From: Seminavis robusta
Lineage: Eukaryota > Bacillariophyta > Bacillariophyceae > Naviculales > Naviculaceae
DNA length: 64,000 nt
Direction of reading: 5' to 3'
NCBI GenBank assembly: GCA_903772945.1
Contig: CAICTM010000039.1
Span: 1,737-65,736, forward strand
Shown here in pieces: positions 9,938 through 21,664 of the stretch (the stretch's first letter is position 1; each line of letters starts with the position of its first letter). Both the position numbers and the translations under genes were made by a program. The notes under the pieces were generated by a model. It saw only the letters and a program-made list of their open reading frames with translations, made no database searches and had not been told where the DNA came from.

Positions 9938-11371
9938 TTATTTGATTGGCGGTCTCTTGTACATTCCATCGGCCACTATCTTATGGAGTTTCTCCTGTGG
10001 CAATATCATTCCTTCTTCAGCTTCCTTCTGACGTCTTCTTTCCTCCCTTCGCAAATGACTTCTATCCACATCATCGAAGTGTTCCCCACCACCCAAGAGT
10101 TCTTTCGGTGATCGACTGTCAACAGCGACACCGCCTCGAACCTCAATCTCAAACTCATCTGCTGCCAACGTATCAAGTTGGTCGTCTTCTTCTTCCTCAT
10201 TATCTCCAGCCAACACCTCCCTTCCAAGTCTCCTATCAATGCAGAAGTTGTGCAAGCGGCAAAGGCAAATGGCCAATGCTGTTATCTTCGCTAATCCCAG
10301 GGTGGTTGACAAGGCTCTGCGCAAGATACCCCATCGATTGACCAGCATTCCAAACGCACACTCTATCTTGATGCGAAGTTGCGAGTGGTAAAAGTTGAAG
10401 TCATCATGTGTTCCTCTTGGTGACTTATATGGTGTTGCCATGTAAGTGTTGTTGACATATGCACAGTCGCCAAAGAGGCACAACCCTGGAGCTAACAGCT
10501 TGTCTTCTAACAGATAGTACAGAGGACTGGTGACAAAGGCAAGATAGTCAGAGCAGGAAGCTGGATTCTGCACGCACACATCTATAAATCTGGCTTCATG
10601 GTCACAGACGGCTTGTAAGTTCAACCCAAATCGCTTCTTTCTTCCACAAAAGAATCGCTTCTGCTCAGTGTCAGCTATCTCGCAATCAGCCAAGTGTGGC
10701 CTTTCTGTCCAGAGCAGCATGCAGTCAATTGCACCTGTACAACAAGAGAATCCTGGCTGACTCTTTTCTTTGAAGCCTCTCGCGATTGCTTTTTGTCTGT
10801 TGTGTTCTCTGGGGAAGCGAACGGAGAGCTCTGGTGCCTTGCACTTATTACAAGCATCTACTACCATCCATACACTGACAAAAACAGATGAGTGGGAGAT
10901 TCCATGCATGACCGATATATCATACGATGAACCACCAGCGAAGTATCGAAGGGCAACACTCAACCGGATCGAACTGGAAATCTTCCCATTGACTGCTCCT
11001 ATTGCTTGACGTTCCTTTGTGCCAGGAGCTGTGTTTGTCTTTCGAGTTGTCGAGGCATTGAGGTAAGGTTTCAATAAATGATGCAGTGCCCAAAAGTCTT
11101 CTTCTGTCATTCGAAAGGCTCTCTTTACATACCCTGGTCCCATCTCACGGAAGATGCTGTGAACCAATCTTCTTTTACGTGGTATAGGAGGTGTATCGTG
11201 TCTACCAGGACCATCTGTTTCGAAGCCAAAGGTGTGAGGATCTGCTTCTAGAAGAGTTGCCGTGAAACTGATCAAAGTCCTCATTCGTTTGGTGATGCGC
11301 GAGGAGCCACCATGGCCACCTGCTGTTGGCTTGAGAAGAAGCGAGATAACAAGAAGCAACAGGAAATACAT
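9938..11371 (-). CDS. Harbinger-family DDE transposase, apparently intact
   Basis: 477 residues if read from 11371. The first 22 residues are strongly hydrophobic, odd for a nuclear protein, so a start at the internal ATG at 11284 is possible. The DDE_Tnp_4 triad is complete: Asp in GAIDCMLLWTERP, Asp in LFGDCAYVNNTYMATPYK, and Glu in RIKIECAFGMLVNRWGILRR. The CRLHNFCIDRR segment after it is the LHN motif of the family. An acidic run (DNEEEEDDQ) and a basic C-terminal tail follow. I see no internal damage. It differs clearly from the element 1 transposase, so the two elements are separate families. Confidence 0.9.
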   Translation of the reverse strand: MYFLLLLVISLLLKPTAGGHGGSSRITKRMRTLISFTATLLEADPHTFGFETDGPGRHDTPPIPRKRRLVHSIFREMGPGYVKRAFRMTEEDFWALHHLLKPYLNASTTRKTNTAPGTKERQAIGAVNGKISSSIRLSVALRYFAGGSSYDISVMHGISHSSVFVSVWMVVDACNKCKAPELSVRFPREHNRQKAIARGFKEKSQPGFSCCTGAIDCMLLWTERPHLADCEIADTEQKRFFCGRKKRFGLNLQAVCDHEARFIDVCVQNPASCSDYLAFVTSPLYYLLEDKLLAPGLCLFGDCAYVNNTYMATPYKSPRGTHDDFNFYHSQLRIKIECAFGMLVNRWGILRRALSTTLGLAKITALAICLCRLHNFCIDRRLGREVLAGDNEEEEDDQLDTLAADEFEIEVRGGVAVDSRSPKELLGGGEHFDDVDRSHLRREERRRQKEAEEGMILPQEKLHKIVADGMYKRPPIK

Positions 11372-11631
11372 TGCAGCCTTTGACTATCTTTTATGGTCTA
11401 TCCTGAACAAGAGCCAAGGCATTGACCATCAACAGAGGAGAGGTGCGACTCCATTTATCTACTCCCACAGTTTCATTATCTACTCCCACTTGGAAATATT
11501 GCCTCAAAACTTGGATTGGAGGGTGCACCCCGTGTGGAGAGGGTAGCGAAGTTAACCCATTAACTCGAGTTTTGAGGTGCACTGGTCAACTAGGATTCGA
11601 AGTTCCACCCATACCCCGTCTGGACGGACTC

Positions 11632-13049
11632 TGAGCAGCCGCATCAGCTCGGCCATGTACCGTAAGAACAACGGGTGCTGGTCTTTGGGGTTCAGGGTTC
11701 AGGGGAAGCTCAGCGCTCAGTGCTTAAGTAACAGCAGGTGCTGGGAACGGTACCACTAAAGCACTCGTGCTCCTCTTGCGGGTACCGGTACATCTACAGG
11801 TACGTTCATTATTATAAAATCAATTGGATACTACTGCCCTTGTAATTTGTACTGTACTGTACATTAGAAGGGACTGGTGCATTTTAATTAAGGCCTAACC
11901 GGAGAACTTAAAGCACCCTGGAGAAGAATGGAAGAACTGCCCCCAGATGTTATTATTTCTTTTGCTTTTCTTGTGGGCTCTTAAATTCTCCACGTCCTAC
12001 TATGGTAGAGACTTATAAAACATCTGCTATGAACTCAACTACAAGCACCAGCAAATGGGAGAGAATCGTTTTTGTGAACCAAACTAGTAAAGCTTTCGCC
12101 CTATTTTAAAATAAGAACATAATAGACCTAGCGGGTTCCATTCAGACTGCAGAGCACTGGCAACCTGGGGTTAAGGAGAGTTGTCTTCCTCTGGACTCTG
12201 GAAAGCAAGAAATACTGATGATCGATCTGACACTACCGTATGAGAATGTTGGTTCAAGACACTGTTCAAATATGAAATTCCATTCTCCAGCCAGAGGCAA
12301 AAGTTGCTCCTCATTGTGCGTACTCGTATCGGTATGCAAGGTTGTTCCTCCCCTTCTATTAATAAACAAGACTAGTCTATCTTTTGGAGCATTATTGTTG
12401 AGAAGAGAGTAGTCTATTGGAACCCCCAAAGGACCAGCCATAGGCATGGTGTTTGCTTCAAGATAGACTATCCTTGCTGATTTGCTTGAGCTGCAAACAA
12501 AATATAAACTGAGATCCGCGTGTTGGTAAGAAAGAAACTGATACGAGTGTCTAGCTAGTAGCCTGTGCCCATGCCATCAGTCTAATGATCAAGGTATGAG
12601 TGCACCATTCCATAGAAGTTGAGGAGCTACAGTATCACTAAGAACTGTCTCCAACAGTGGTTAGAAAGCGGTATTGAGTTATTAAATCCGATTGCCCGTC
12701 GTCATTGTCACTTGCTTATGTGCGTACCGTTCCATTGAAATCGGTGAAGTCAAGTCCACTGGAGCAGATTGGATCTTGCTGAGCTGGCAGCTCTGGCAGT
12801 GGACTAGCTAGCTAGGTTGGGCTGTTTGTTGATGAGAAAGAAAAGTGTCGACTGTTGCTTTGGCTCTCACTTTTCCTGGTTGTTTGTGATAACCAAGATA
12901 TTGACTTGCTTCGTTCTATCCTCGTCTCCTCGACCGTTCCGTATTCAGTCAGCTCTCTACTAGCTAGCTAGCGCAACACAGGTTCGCTCCCATTCCACTC
13001 CACTCCACTCTCTCTCCTCAAGCACCAACTAGACTACAACGAACGAACC
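11632..13049. other. Intergenic region upstream of the cyclase gene
   Basis: Includes a short GGTACC-type cluster (about 11780-11805), AT-rich DNA, and pyrimidine-rich repeats just before the cyclase ATG (CCACTCCACTCCACTC near 12997-13010). See the possible exon at 12142-12496. Confidence 0.5.
12142..12496 (-). pseudogene. Possible exon or gene fragment
   Basis: On the minus strand a good acceptor (TTTTGTTTGCAG, ending near 12497) opens a frame of about 117 codons to a stop at 12142. It includes SARIVYLEANTMPMAGPLGV, LVLFINRRGGTTLHTDTSTH and LPLAGEWNFIFEQCLEPTF. The composition looks protein-like, but I found no upstream exon with a start and no known family. It may be a remnant or a chance frame. 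Confidence 0.3.
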
Positions 13050-16000
13050 ATGACGGGCTTAAGTGACGACGAGAAAGAATGCGCCAAAGCAGTATCGTTT
13101 GAAGACCTGAATCCTCGTCGCAAATCCGTCATGATCAGTTCCATCATTAAGAGTTCCATTACGGATTCGAGTGATCAACAGGCGGAATTGATGCGATCGG
13201 TCATCTTGGGTCGTACCAATACGACCCGCGATGTCTTTCAAGATGAAGAAGACGATGACGCCGATTCGGACGGTGGTTACTCGAATGTTCTCAGTGTCGT
13301 CGATTCGGTTGGAACATCCAATGGCGGTGGCAGTGGCGGCGTCAACAAGGAACAATCCGATAAAGAAAAGGAAACGAAAAAGATTCAAGAAGAATTGTCC
13401 AAAAAAGAATCGGCATCCGTCTTGTATTTGCGTTTGTTGGTGATTTTCGTATTGGTCGTTACAGCCGCCGTCGTTTCTTCTGTGGTCTATTTGATTACCC
13501 GCAATGGCGAAGTCTCGGAATTTGAAACGCAATACGAAGGTGCGGCCGGTAAAGTCACTGACGCCTTTGAGAATATCATGGTCCGTATGGAATCCATTGC
13601 CGGATTGGCAGCTGTCTATACGTCCCAAGGCATGCATCACAATCCTTGGCCGTTTGTCTCGCTGGAAGACTTTTATCCACGAGCCCGCAATGCTTTGGAT
13701 ATTTCCGGATCGTTGTGGATTGGGATGCATCCGTTGGTACCACACCAATATTATAAAGCGTGGGACGAATTCACCATGGATCCGGCCAATTATCGATGGG
13801 TCACACAAGCGTTGGAGTATCAACAAAAACGAAACATTGAACCCGTCGAAGGAACTACCATTGGGGTCTCCAACGTATCGGGCTATACGACCGTCGTGGA
13901 TCCCTTGCATTTCCTGCAACCCGATGGAACCGCTGTACTGGAAACGGACGATCAAGACTGGTACTTACCGCGGTGGCAGACCAGTCCGTTTTTGCACAAA
14001 GCATTTGTCAATGAAAATGTCCGCAACAATCCCAGAGAATTCGCCACATCCAACTACAAGAAGAAAGTACTCAGTCATGTCGTTGCCACTGGACAGGCTG
14101 TCGCGTCGGAATTTTACTCGGCCGAGTTTGGATATGCCAATAGTTCCAATCCGGATACGGCCTTTCTCGCCAATCTCCGAGGATTACAGGCTGGATTGGA
14201 AACGCCCTATCACGGTGACCCCATGACCGATCTGTACATTCCCATTTTTGATACCATTGACAATTCCATTGATAATCCCAATCGCACCGTCGTCGGAATC
14301 ATGTCGTCGTTGGTCCATTGGAAGTCCTTTTTTCGTTATGTTCTTCCACAAAATGTCCATGGTATTAATGCCGTCTTGGAATATACATGCGATGGGAATA
14401 CCGAAGCGGATCATGCCAATCGCGATTCGTCCAATCGAAGGACGACGCAGGCAACCAAAGTGGATCATGCCAACGATCGTAGGGCGCAAACCGAGTTTGT
14501 CATTTTCCCCATGCAAAATAATGATACCTTTCCCACAGAGAGTCCCACCGATGTGCCATCATTGGACGATGCTGCCACACGCGATGAGCCGTTGCCTGCC
14601 GATGCGGCTACTGCAGTGCCAACCACCAGTCCTACCGAGGCTCAGACGGCTACCGAGGAGGACATGCCAGGAACGCAGTTCGTCGGCGAAGAATCCCAGT
14701 TTGACATTCCCCACGTCACCACCGAAGAACCACAAGATATTCACAGTGAATCCAAGTACTTTACCATTGTCATTGAAGGGGTCGAAGCCTATGCCGTCGG
14801 CCACGGAGATTTACACGAACGCAAATTCAATCAATACGAACGACGAGCTTCGTACGTCAAGAATGACTTTAAAATGAACGATGGAACATTGTCGGGGATC
14901 CCCATTGATCAGACGTGTACGTACCAGCTCCGAGTCTATCCATCGCAGCAGTTTTACGATCAGTACAATACCAATCAGGCATGGATCATTACCGTGGTCA
15001 TTGCCTGTGTCTTTTTGTTTGCCATTTTCATGTTTTGGGTATACAATCTCATGGTGGAGCATCGACAAAATAAAATTCTCAAAAAAGCGACGCAGACGAC
15101 CGCGCTCGTGTCCACACTGTTTCCCAAGAACGTGCGAGACAGGTACGTAAAAAGGAAATCCGTGTCTTGGTTGTACTTTCTGATGAATGAATGAATGAAT
15201 GTGGCGCTCACGTTGTTCCGTGTTTTGCAGACTGCTCGAACAAGAAGAGAGCCACAGCCACACAAACAAGTACGGATTCGGGACGAAGTCGCGGTTGAAG
15301 GGCTTTGTGGCAGGCGAAACAGATAGCGATTCCGATGTCATGTCCTCGTCTCCCATTGCTGACCTGTTCCCAAATTGTAAGCGCGTCGAGTCATGTAAAT
15401 GCAAATCGAAGCTGCGTTTCGTTTGTCGAACCCATGCTCAACAGCTTTTTGTCTCCTACATACTGTACTTTATCTACTAGGCACTGTCTTCTTTGGTGAC
15501 ATTGCGTACGTCTGGTCTGCAAATGCCGGGCGCAGCCTTGGGACTGACTCCTTAATATACCTCACCACTGGTGCGCTGCTTTCCCCTTTTCCAGTGGCTT
15601 TACAGCATGGAGCAGTACTCGAGAACCCGGTCAAGTAAGTTCAAAACAAGCAACAACGACACATTCCTTGGTCCAAGTTTTGCTGACTGACAGTCTTCCC
15701 GTTGTTGTAGGTGTTCATTCTCCTCCAAAATCTCTATCAGACGTTCGATCAGGTACGTCGAGCAAGTAGAGTTGGAGTTTCTGGATCATTCTGTGGCGAG
15801 CCATTCGATTCCGACGTTCCTCACACATCCTCTCCACGCTGATAATGACTGCAGCTTGCAAAGCGGCGATCAGTATTCAAGGGTAAGCGGTCCTTTCGCG
15901 GATTGGTAGCATCGCCTTGATATATTTCCTTATTGTTTCTTTTCGTTTTCCCCAATTCTCAGTCGAAACGATCGGAGATTGCTACATGTAAGTGACACTG

Positions 16001-19000
16001 TGATCTTGTCGAGTTACTTCACTTATGTCTGTCCTGGGAATTCTTACTCACCTGAAACGTTTACTCACGCGGCAACAGGGCGGTTACGGGGCTTCCAGAT
16101 AAACAGGTAAGTCAATGACGTATATGAAGTGCTCGACGTGTCGAGATGAACAGTTTCTCATCTCCTTCCTCGAATCCATTGACATTCCAGCCAGACCATG
16201 CGACGATAATGTCGCGCTTTGCATTCGATTGCTTGGTCAGCATGAAGGAAATTACGAAGAGGCTGGAAAGTACTCTGGGCCCCGATACAACAGACCTCGG
16301 TAAGCTAGCTAGAGTCGCCGCGCTGGTCAATAGCCGCTTGTTCGTTTCTCATCTCATACCAATGACTTGGTTTCTTTTGACTGCATCAGGAATGCGAATC
16401 GGGTTGCACTCGGGGCCGGTGACTGTAAGTCAGAGTTGCACAGCTCGAGATTGGACTAAAAGAAGCTGATCTCTAATACATCCTCCGCTCTCCTCCACGA
16501 CTAGGCCGGAGTGTTGCGTGGTGAACGTGCTCGTTTCCAGGTATGTCATGTGGATTGTGTGCACACCATCATAAATGCGGCATGGTGCTAACATATCGCT
16601 CTTCCCGAATCTCCCAGCTCTTTGGAGACACCGGTGAGTGCTCTGGGTGGAGACAATGTCATCAAAAGGAAGACTCCGTCTGAGTCTAATGCTGATTATC
16701 TGCTCCTCCGGGCTTTGTAGTAAATACAGCAAGTCGAATGGAAAGTACTGGTTCAAAGGGACGCATTCAAGTTTCGAATTCAACAGCAAAGATTCTCAAG
16801 GCAGTTGGAAAAGACCAGTGGCTGACGCAGCGCGAGGATGCTGTGAAGGTACGAAATCCTTAGAATTGACCGTTACTGTTCCGCCTTGCGATCACTGCGC
16901 CTCACAACCATTGCCAACCTTGGGAGTTCAGGCCAAAGGCAAAGGCATTATGCGAACATACTGGATGACCCCAAAGAAGAACGACTCTTCCGCGGGTGGT
17001 TCGAGTGTCGGAGATCCTGCGGAACAACAGTCGCAAAATCGCCTCGTAGATTGGATTGTTTCGCTAATGTTGGACGACATTCGAAAGATCGTAAGTTGTC
17101 AGTGTTCCGCACCCTTGCTTTGTTGTGCGATAGGTTCCCTCTTCTCTCAGCTTGTGGTGTTCTAACCCGCCCGTGTAGGTGTATGACCGGAAAAAGGTGG
17201 GTGGTATCTCGAATTTGATGAAGGGACAAGCGGCTCCGACTTTCGTCCCGGCCAAGGGAACTACCTGTATGGAAGAGGTGAAGACTGTCATACATATGCC
17301 AAAGTTTGACTCTACAAAGCAGGCGCATCAGATGGGAAAATACAAGGGAATATCGGTGGAAGACGACGTTGTGAAGGAGCTCACTGCCTACGTAGCCGCA
17401 ATAGCTGCGATTTATCGTGACAACCCTTTCCATAATTGTAAGTGCAACCAGTGCTCGGGGGTCTGATTTCTTTCATCATCGGAGACGCGCCAACTAATGA
17501 CACATGCACGATGCACCCATAGTTGAACATGCCTGTCACGTCACAATGAGTGTTAGTAAGCTTCTCAAGCGCATCGTCACACCAGAGATCGCTGCAAACG
17601 AGATCAGTGGGTCTGCCACTCAAGATAAGCTGGCCTTGACCTTACATGACTACACTTTCGGGATCAACAGTGATCCACTTGCTATGTTTGCCATGACCTT
17701 CTCAGGTAAGTCCAGAAACAGCGAAATCTCCTACAGGCCCTTCCGTTGATCCTGGCTCATCAAGAGTTTGTCCACAGCTCTGATTCACGATGTGGATCAC
17801 AGGTAAGTTTAGGAAGTTCTTGGCAGGCCTATCACAACGTCATCGTGATGGCAGCATGGCGCTCACTATCGCTTTCCTTTGCTGTCCCAGGGGCGTATCC
17901 AACATGCAGCTTGGCGTGGAAGATCCTGCGATGAAAGAGAAGTACGACAATAAGAGCTTAGCCGAACAGGTAAGAAGAGAAAAGTTTTATCCATCCAATT
18001 GTGAATCTGATTGCTTGTTCGTTCTGTACTGACACTCTGGCCTGGATTGTCTAGAATTCCTTGGATATTAGCTGGGATATCTTGATGCAAGAACGCTTTT
18101 CGAAGCTTCGCAGCTTTGTTTTTGGCTCGCAAGAAGAGCTACTGCGGTTTCGCCAGCTCATTGTGAATATTGTGCTTGCCACAGGTTTGTGCTCTGCTGG
18201 TTTGCCTTGAAAAAGTTTCCTGGACTTGATCAGCTAACAAATTGTGGCTTCCCTCCACAGACATCTTCGATAAGGAGCTCAATGCGCTTAGGCTGTCTCG
18301 TTGGAAGCATGCTTTCTCTGAAGAAAAGATGGAAGAAGACGTACGAACGGTAAGTTCTTCAGTTGGAGCTTCTCTGCCTGGCAACCTATGGATTACTGAA
18401 ACCTCCCGTTTAATCGTGAACAGAAAAATGACTTGCGGGCAACAATTGTGGTAAGCATTGTTTGAAAGAACGTACTGTAGACAAGTTGCACGGGGAAGCA
18501 CAACAAGGTCGCACCTCACACGAGCCGTACCTTCTCTCTCCCACAGATTGAGCACATTATGCAAGCTTCGGATGGTAAGTTCCGAGGAAGTGCCAAGAAG
18601 ATAGACATCTGACATAGAATGCCAACCTTGTCATGTTCTGACCTCATCGCCTGCCTGTGATTGGTTTCCCAGTGTCCCACACAATGCAGCACTGGCACGT
18701 TTACCAGAAGTGGAATCGCTGCTTGTTCAAGGAGATGCATGCTGCATACCTGGAAGGACGAATGGGAAAGGACCCCGCTACCTTTTGGTATAAGGGAGAA
18801 ATTGGCTTCTTCGACAACTACATCATCCCAGTACGTTTCAACGTGTCCGTCTCGTGCTGTCGTTGCTTCACACGTTCGCTTACTCTGGGCCTTATCCCAC
18901 CAACATAGCTCGCCAAGAAGCTCAAGGACTGTGGGGTATTCGGAGTCAGTTCAGATGAGTACCTTGACTATGCCGAACAGAATAGGGCGGAATGGGAGGA

Positions 19001-19070
19001 GCGAGGGCAGGAGATTGTGGAAGGGATGGTGGCAGAACTCTCTCGGGAAGCTGCTGCTCTGGATTGCTGA
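13050..19070 (+). CDS. Receptor-type nucleotide cyclase fused to cyclic-nucleotide phosphodiesterase (24 exons)
   Basis: Built by hand; all introns are GT-AG and the frame closes at 1349 residues. Exons: 13050-15142, 15231-15376, 15481-15505, 15595-15634, 15711-15752, 15855-15882, 15963-15987, 16079-16106, 16191-16299, 16390-16424, 16505-16540, 16618-16633, 16721-16848, 16932-17090, 17179-17437, 17523-17705, 17778-17802, 17891-17969, 18055-18184, 18261-18349, 18424-18450, 18547-18574, 18673-18830, 18909-19070. Two membrane segments (about 126-148 and 644-667) enclose a CHASE-like extracellular sensor. The class III cyclase core (about 745-925) has metal Asp753 and Asp797 and catalytic Asn876 and Arg880. 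Glu793 resembles guanylate cyclases, but the partner position is Gln869, so the substrate is unclear. The PDE domain (about 1000-1330) keeps HNFEHACH (1055-1062), HDVDH (1121-1125) and Asp1243. The usual invariant Gln is Glu1286. It probably both makes and breaks the second messenger. Confidence 0.93.
15481..16633 (+). other. Cluster of micro-exons across the cyclase core
   Basis: Ten consecutive exons of 25, 40, 42, 28, 25, 28, 109, 35, 36 and 16 nt, separated by introns of roughly 75-105 nt, together encode the cyclase active site. Each junction restores conserved family sequence (for example FFGDIA/GFTAW and GDTVNTASRM), which supports the splice sites. Confidence 0.9.
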
Positions 19071-20097
19071 GCGGTGACCCAGTCCTTGCTGGCCCAAACC
19101 ACAAAGCCAGTGTTTCGGGATTGAGGCGGGAGATGGAGTGCAGGAAGAACAGTCGAAGAACGGGAGGTGGAAAGGAAATGTTGGAATAATTTATGCCTAT
19201 TGATCTCTATCGTTCTTTTCCTCTTCGAATGTGACCCGATAGAGACCACACTTATTGCGAAACGGAACCGAGGTGACCCATCCACGATTTTCGTCCAGCT
19301 CCAAAGCAAACTGCACGATGCGCCGGAAACGTTTTCCTGCTTCAGTCGAACGCATTCTCTTCGTCCCCCCTTTCGTTACTTCACTGGGCCACAGACGCAT
19401 GATGAGACCATTCACGTGTTTTGGCATAAGCTCCAGGGACACGCAACATGACGTCGTCGGCAAATACAAAGCATTCGCCCCTGTCGGCGCGTACCGTCGG
19501 TCCTCTCCTCGTACACCCCCCTCACTTTTCATAAATAAGCGCCATCTTGCTTGCCTTTCACCGGCTGTTCCCACGGTCTTCTACCTGTGTCCTGTTCCCC
19601 TAAGATTGTTCCACTAGTGGCGAGCTACTCTAGTGACTGGCTCCAACCGGTATCGACTGGCGGTTTCCTCCCTTTCAGTACAGGATGAATGCTTTGTTGT
19701 CTTGCTTTAAATGACGTCAAAAAGGGGTATGCATGAATACCGAAAGGGAAGACAAATAAGGGAAACTATATATTTCTTTTCTGTTTCATCTTAGCAGGCA
19801 TTCCAAAATGGGCGCCTAGGGGTTCATCAGGGCTACTGGGAAGGGCAACCTGTTGCACCGTCGCTCCTGCGAATATGCTGATAAAGGCAGCCACTTTTAA
19901 ACATCCCAGCTAGATGTATCGCAGTTAAATGCAGATTTGACAAGGGCTCCTGGGATCGCACGAACGTAGGGTACGTCGTCCCCCCCCCCGACGGAATCAG
20001 CGTTGTTTGACGGGAACATGAAGTGGGGTCGCCTGGGATGACAGAAGGCAGTTAGGAAGGGGCCTGATTGCTCTGGGTCTTCTGAAGTGTCAAACTA
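19071..20097. other. Intergenic region downstream of the cyclase
   Basis: Apart from the doubtful small frame at 19197-19574, no gene was seen. A ten-base C run (CCCCCCCCCC) occurs at about 19981-19990. Confidence 0.45.
19197..19574 (-). CDS. Possible small protein, unknown
   Basis: 125 codons, convergent with the cyclase gene. The composition is balanced (YLPTTSCCVSLELMPKHVNG, AGKRFRRIVQFALELDENRG) and ends in an acidic-basic tail, but an overlapping plus-strand frame of similar length exists. No known family was recognised. It may be a chance frame. Confidence 0.3.
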   Translation of the reverse strand: MGTAGERQARWRLFMKSEGGVRGEDRRYAPTGANALYLPTTSCCVSLELMPKHVNGLIMRLWPSEVTKGGTKRMRSTEAGKRFRRIVQFALELDENRGWVTSVPFRNKCGLYRVTFEEEKNDRDQ

Positions 20098-21664
20098 GTG
20101 GCTGAGGTTGTAGCTGTTGGTGCAATTGACTAGAGTTCAGCTGATGGAAGGTTGGTGCTCCAGTGCGCTGAATCGTTGCCTCCAAAGTTTGAGCAGGTGT
20201 CGTGATTGAGCAAGAAGTTGTTGGCCATGGTGTTGGGTCAAAGGTTAGTGTTGGGCTCTGAATAGTAGGTTTCGCGGGTACCTCCTGCATAGATTCCAGT
20301 TCTGGTGTCTCAGCAGGCAACATGTGAGACCCCGTAGGCACCCCAGTTGGCTCCTGTGACTGATCTTTGAGGGCAATGATTGGGGAGACAAGGCAATGCC
20401 AGCGTCCAAACAGTTCGTTATTTCTTCAACGTGGATTGAGCCACAAGCACCTTTTCCTTGTTCAAACAAGCCTGGATTGTGGGTGGTCTACGATAACTGG
20501 TGTTGCTATTCATTTGTCCACCTGATTGTCGTCCGCATCAGGGATGCCACAGTCGGAAACCGTCAAAAGAAACTCCTATTCGCCCTTGATTGCTGGCAAA
20601 CCAATCCAACGATATTCCGAGAGTTCCCTGTTCTACTCACATTCTCTCTTTCACAGCTGTGGATGTCGTGTCAACAGGAGTCCCAATGATGAACCACACG
20701 GTAGTCGTCGAGCAGTCAATCCAACAAGTCCGTTGTGGTCGTTGCCCGGAGCCGTTTGATGCGGATGCATGATTTGTGTGCATACCAACCTGACTGACCG
20801 CCCCGGCAGATACGAGAGCTCCACTCACGGTTCCCATAAAATTATCGTGGCGGCTGTGGTTGTGGTTGCTATGGCTGTGGCAGTTGCTGCGCCTGTTGGT
20901 GTGGTCGTGAATGTGACGGTAGCACTGACAGCTGTATTATTTGTTGCCGTGGTTGTCGTAGTTGTTGTGGTGGCAGCGGTTCCAGAAGCACAGTGACCGG
21001 ATGCCGCAGCCAACGCGGACGGATCAGCCACCTTGAGATCATTGACATGACTGCATCCACCACCAGATCCAGTACTTTCTCCTCGGGAGAATCTCCGCCC
21101 TCCTCTCTTCGTAATGCCACCTGAGGCAAACTAGAATGGCTTGGCAACATTGAAACATCAATTGTAGCAAATCGTTTTGAATCCAGCCAGCAAGCACTGC
21201 CCGAAATCTAGCTCGAACAGGAACATCAGCTTCCAAAACTTCTGCGCTTCCTGGGAAGAGCAATCCTCGTCTTCAAAGCTGGCCACTTCGGAATCCAAGC
21301 GTGAGAAGCGTTCTTCATCTTCGCCACTGCGTTCTGTCATGTGATCGTCTTTGTCATCTCCTCCTGCCCCCTCCACCAAAACCGAGTCATGCGCCAGAGA
21401 ACTAGTCGGAAAATCTTGTCCGTCCACGTGATCATAAGCGCAAAAGGAAACGCCGCTGAGTTGAGTGTGCCCTAACATCATCATGGAATGATAGTGCCAC
21501 GACTTTGGCGGCTGCTGTGATGGTTGCTCGTGTCCAAATGTTGTGGTGTCGACCATGGCACTGAAGTTGTTGCTTCGACGGGGCGGTTTGAAGCACTCGT
21601 CTGCACCAATTTGCCACCCCTTCGCCAGGATGGTTCCTCTCCACTTCTCAAGGCTCGCTATCAA
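20098..21664 (-). pseudogene. Decayed copy of the N-terminal half of the neighbouring surface-protein gene
   Basis: Blocks in changing frames match the intact gene at 22003-27731 in the same order. AGWIQNDLLQLMFQCCQAIL matches AGWIQNDLLQRLFNCLESIL. EEGGDSPEEKVLDLVVDAV matches EEGGDAQDDLVNLVTDAV. An Ala/Thr tract and GTVSGALVSAGAVSQVG match GTVSGAVASAGLATQVG. VEEITNCLDAGI matches AQEIVDCLNPGT, and SPTLTFDPTPWPTT matches SPNPTFDPSPQTV. The long Pro/Thr and DUF285 parts are absent. Several frame changes and stops separate the blocks, so it is not expected to make a protein. It lies directly downstream of its parent on the same strand, consistent with a tandem duplication followed by decay. Confidence 0.8.

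Larger units (their letters stand above)
7882..11631. mobile_element. Probable PIF/Harbinger DNA transposon, element 2 (3.75 kb)
   Basis: Candidate inverted ends are 7882-7902 (GAGTGTGTCCAGACGGGGTA) and 11611-11631 (reverse complement GAGTCCGTCCAGACGGGGTA). They differ at two internal positions and are flanked by TGA at 7879-7881 and 11632-11634. TGA is not the usual TWA target, so the exact ends are less sure than for element 1. The content is clear: a complete-looking Harbinger transposase on the minus strand and a convergent partner gene on the plus strand. It lies only about 100 bp from element 1 in the opposite orientation. Confidence 0.7.
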
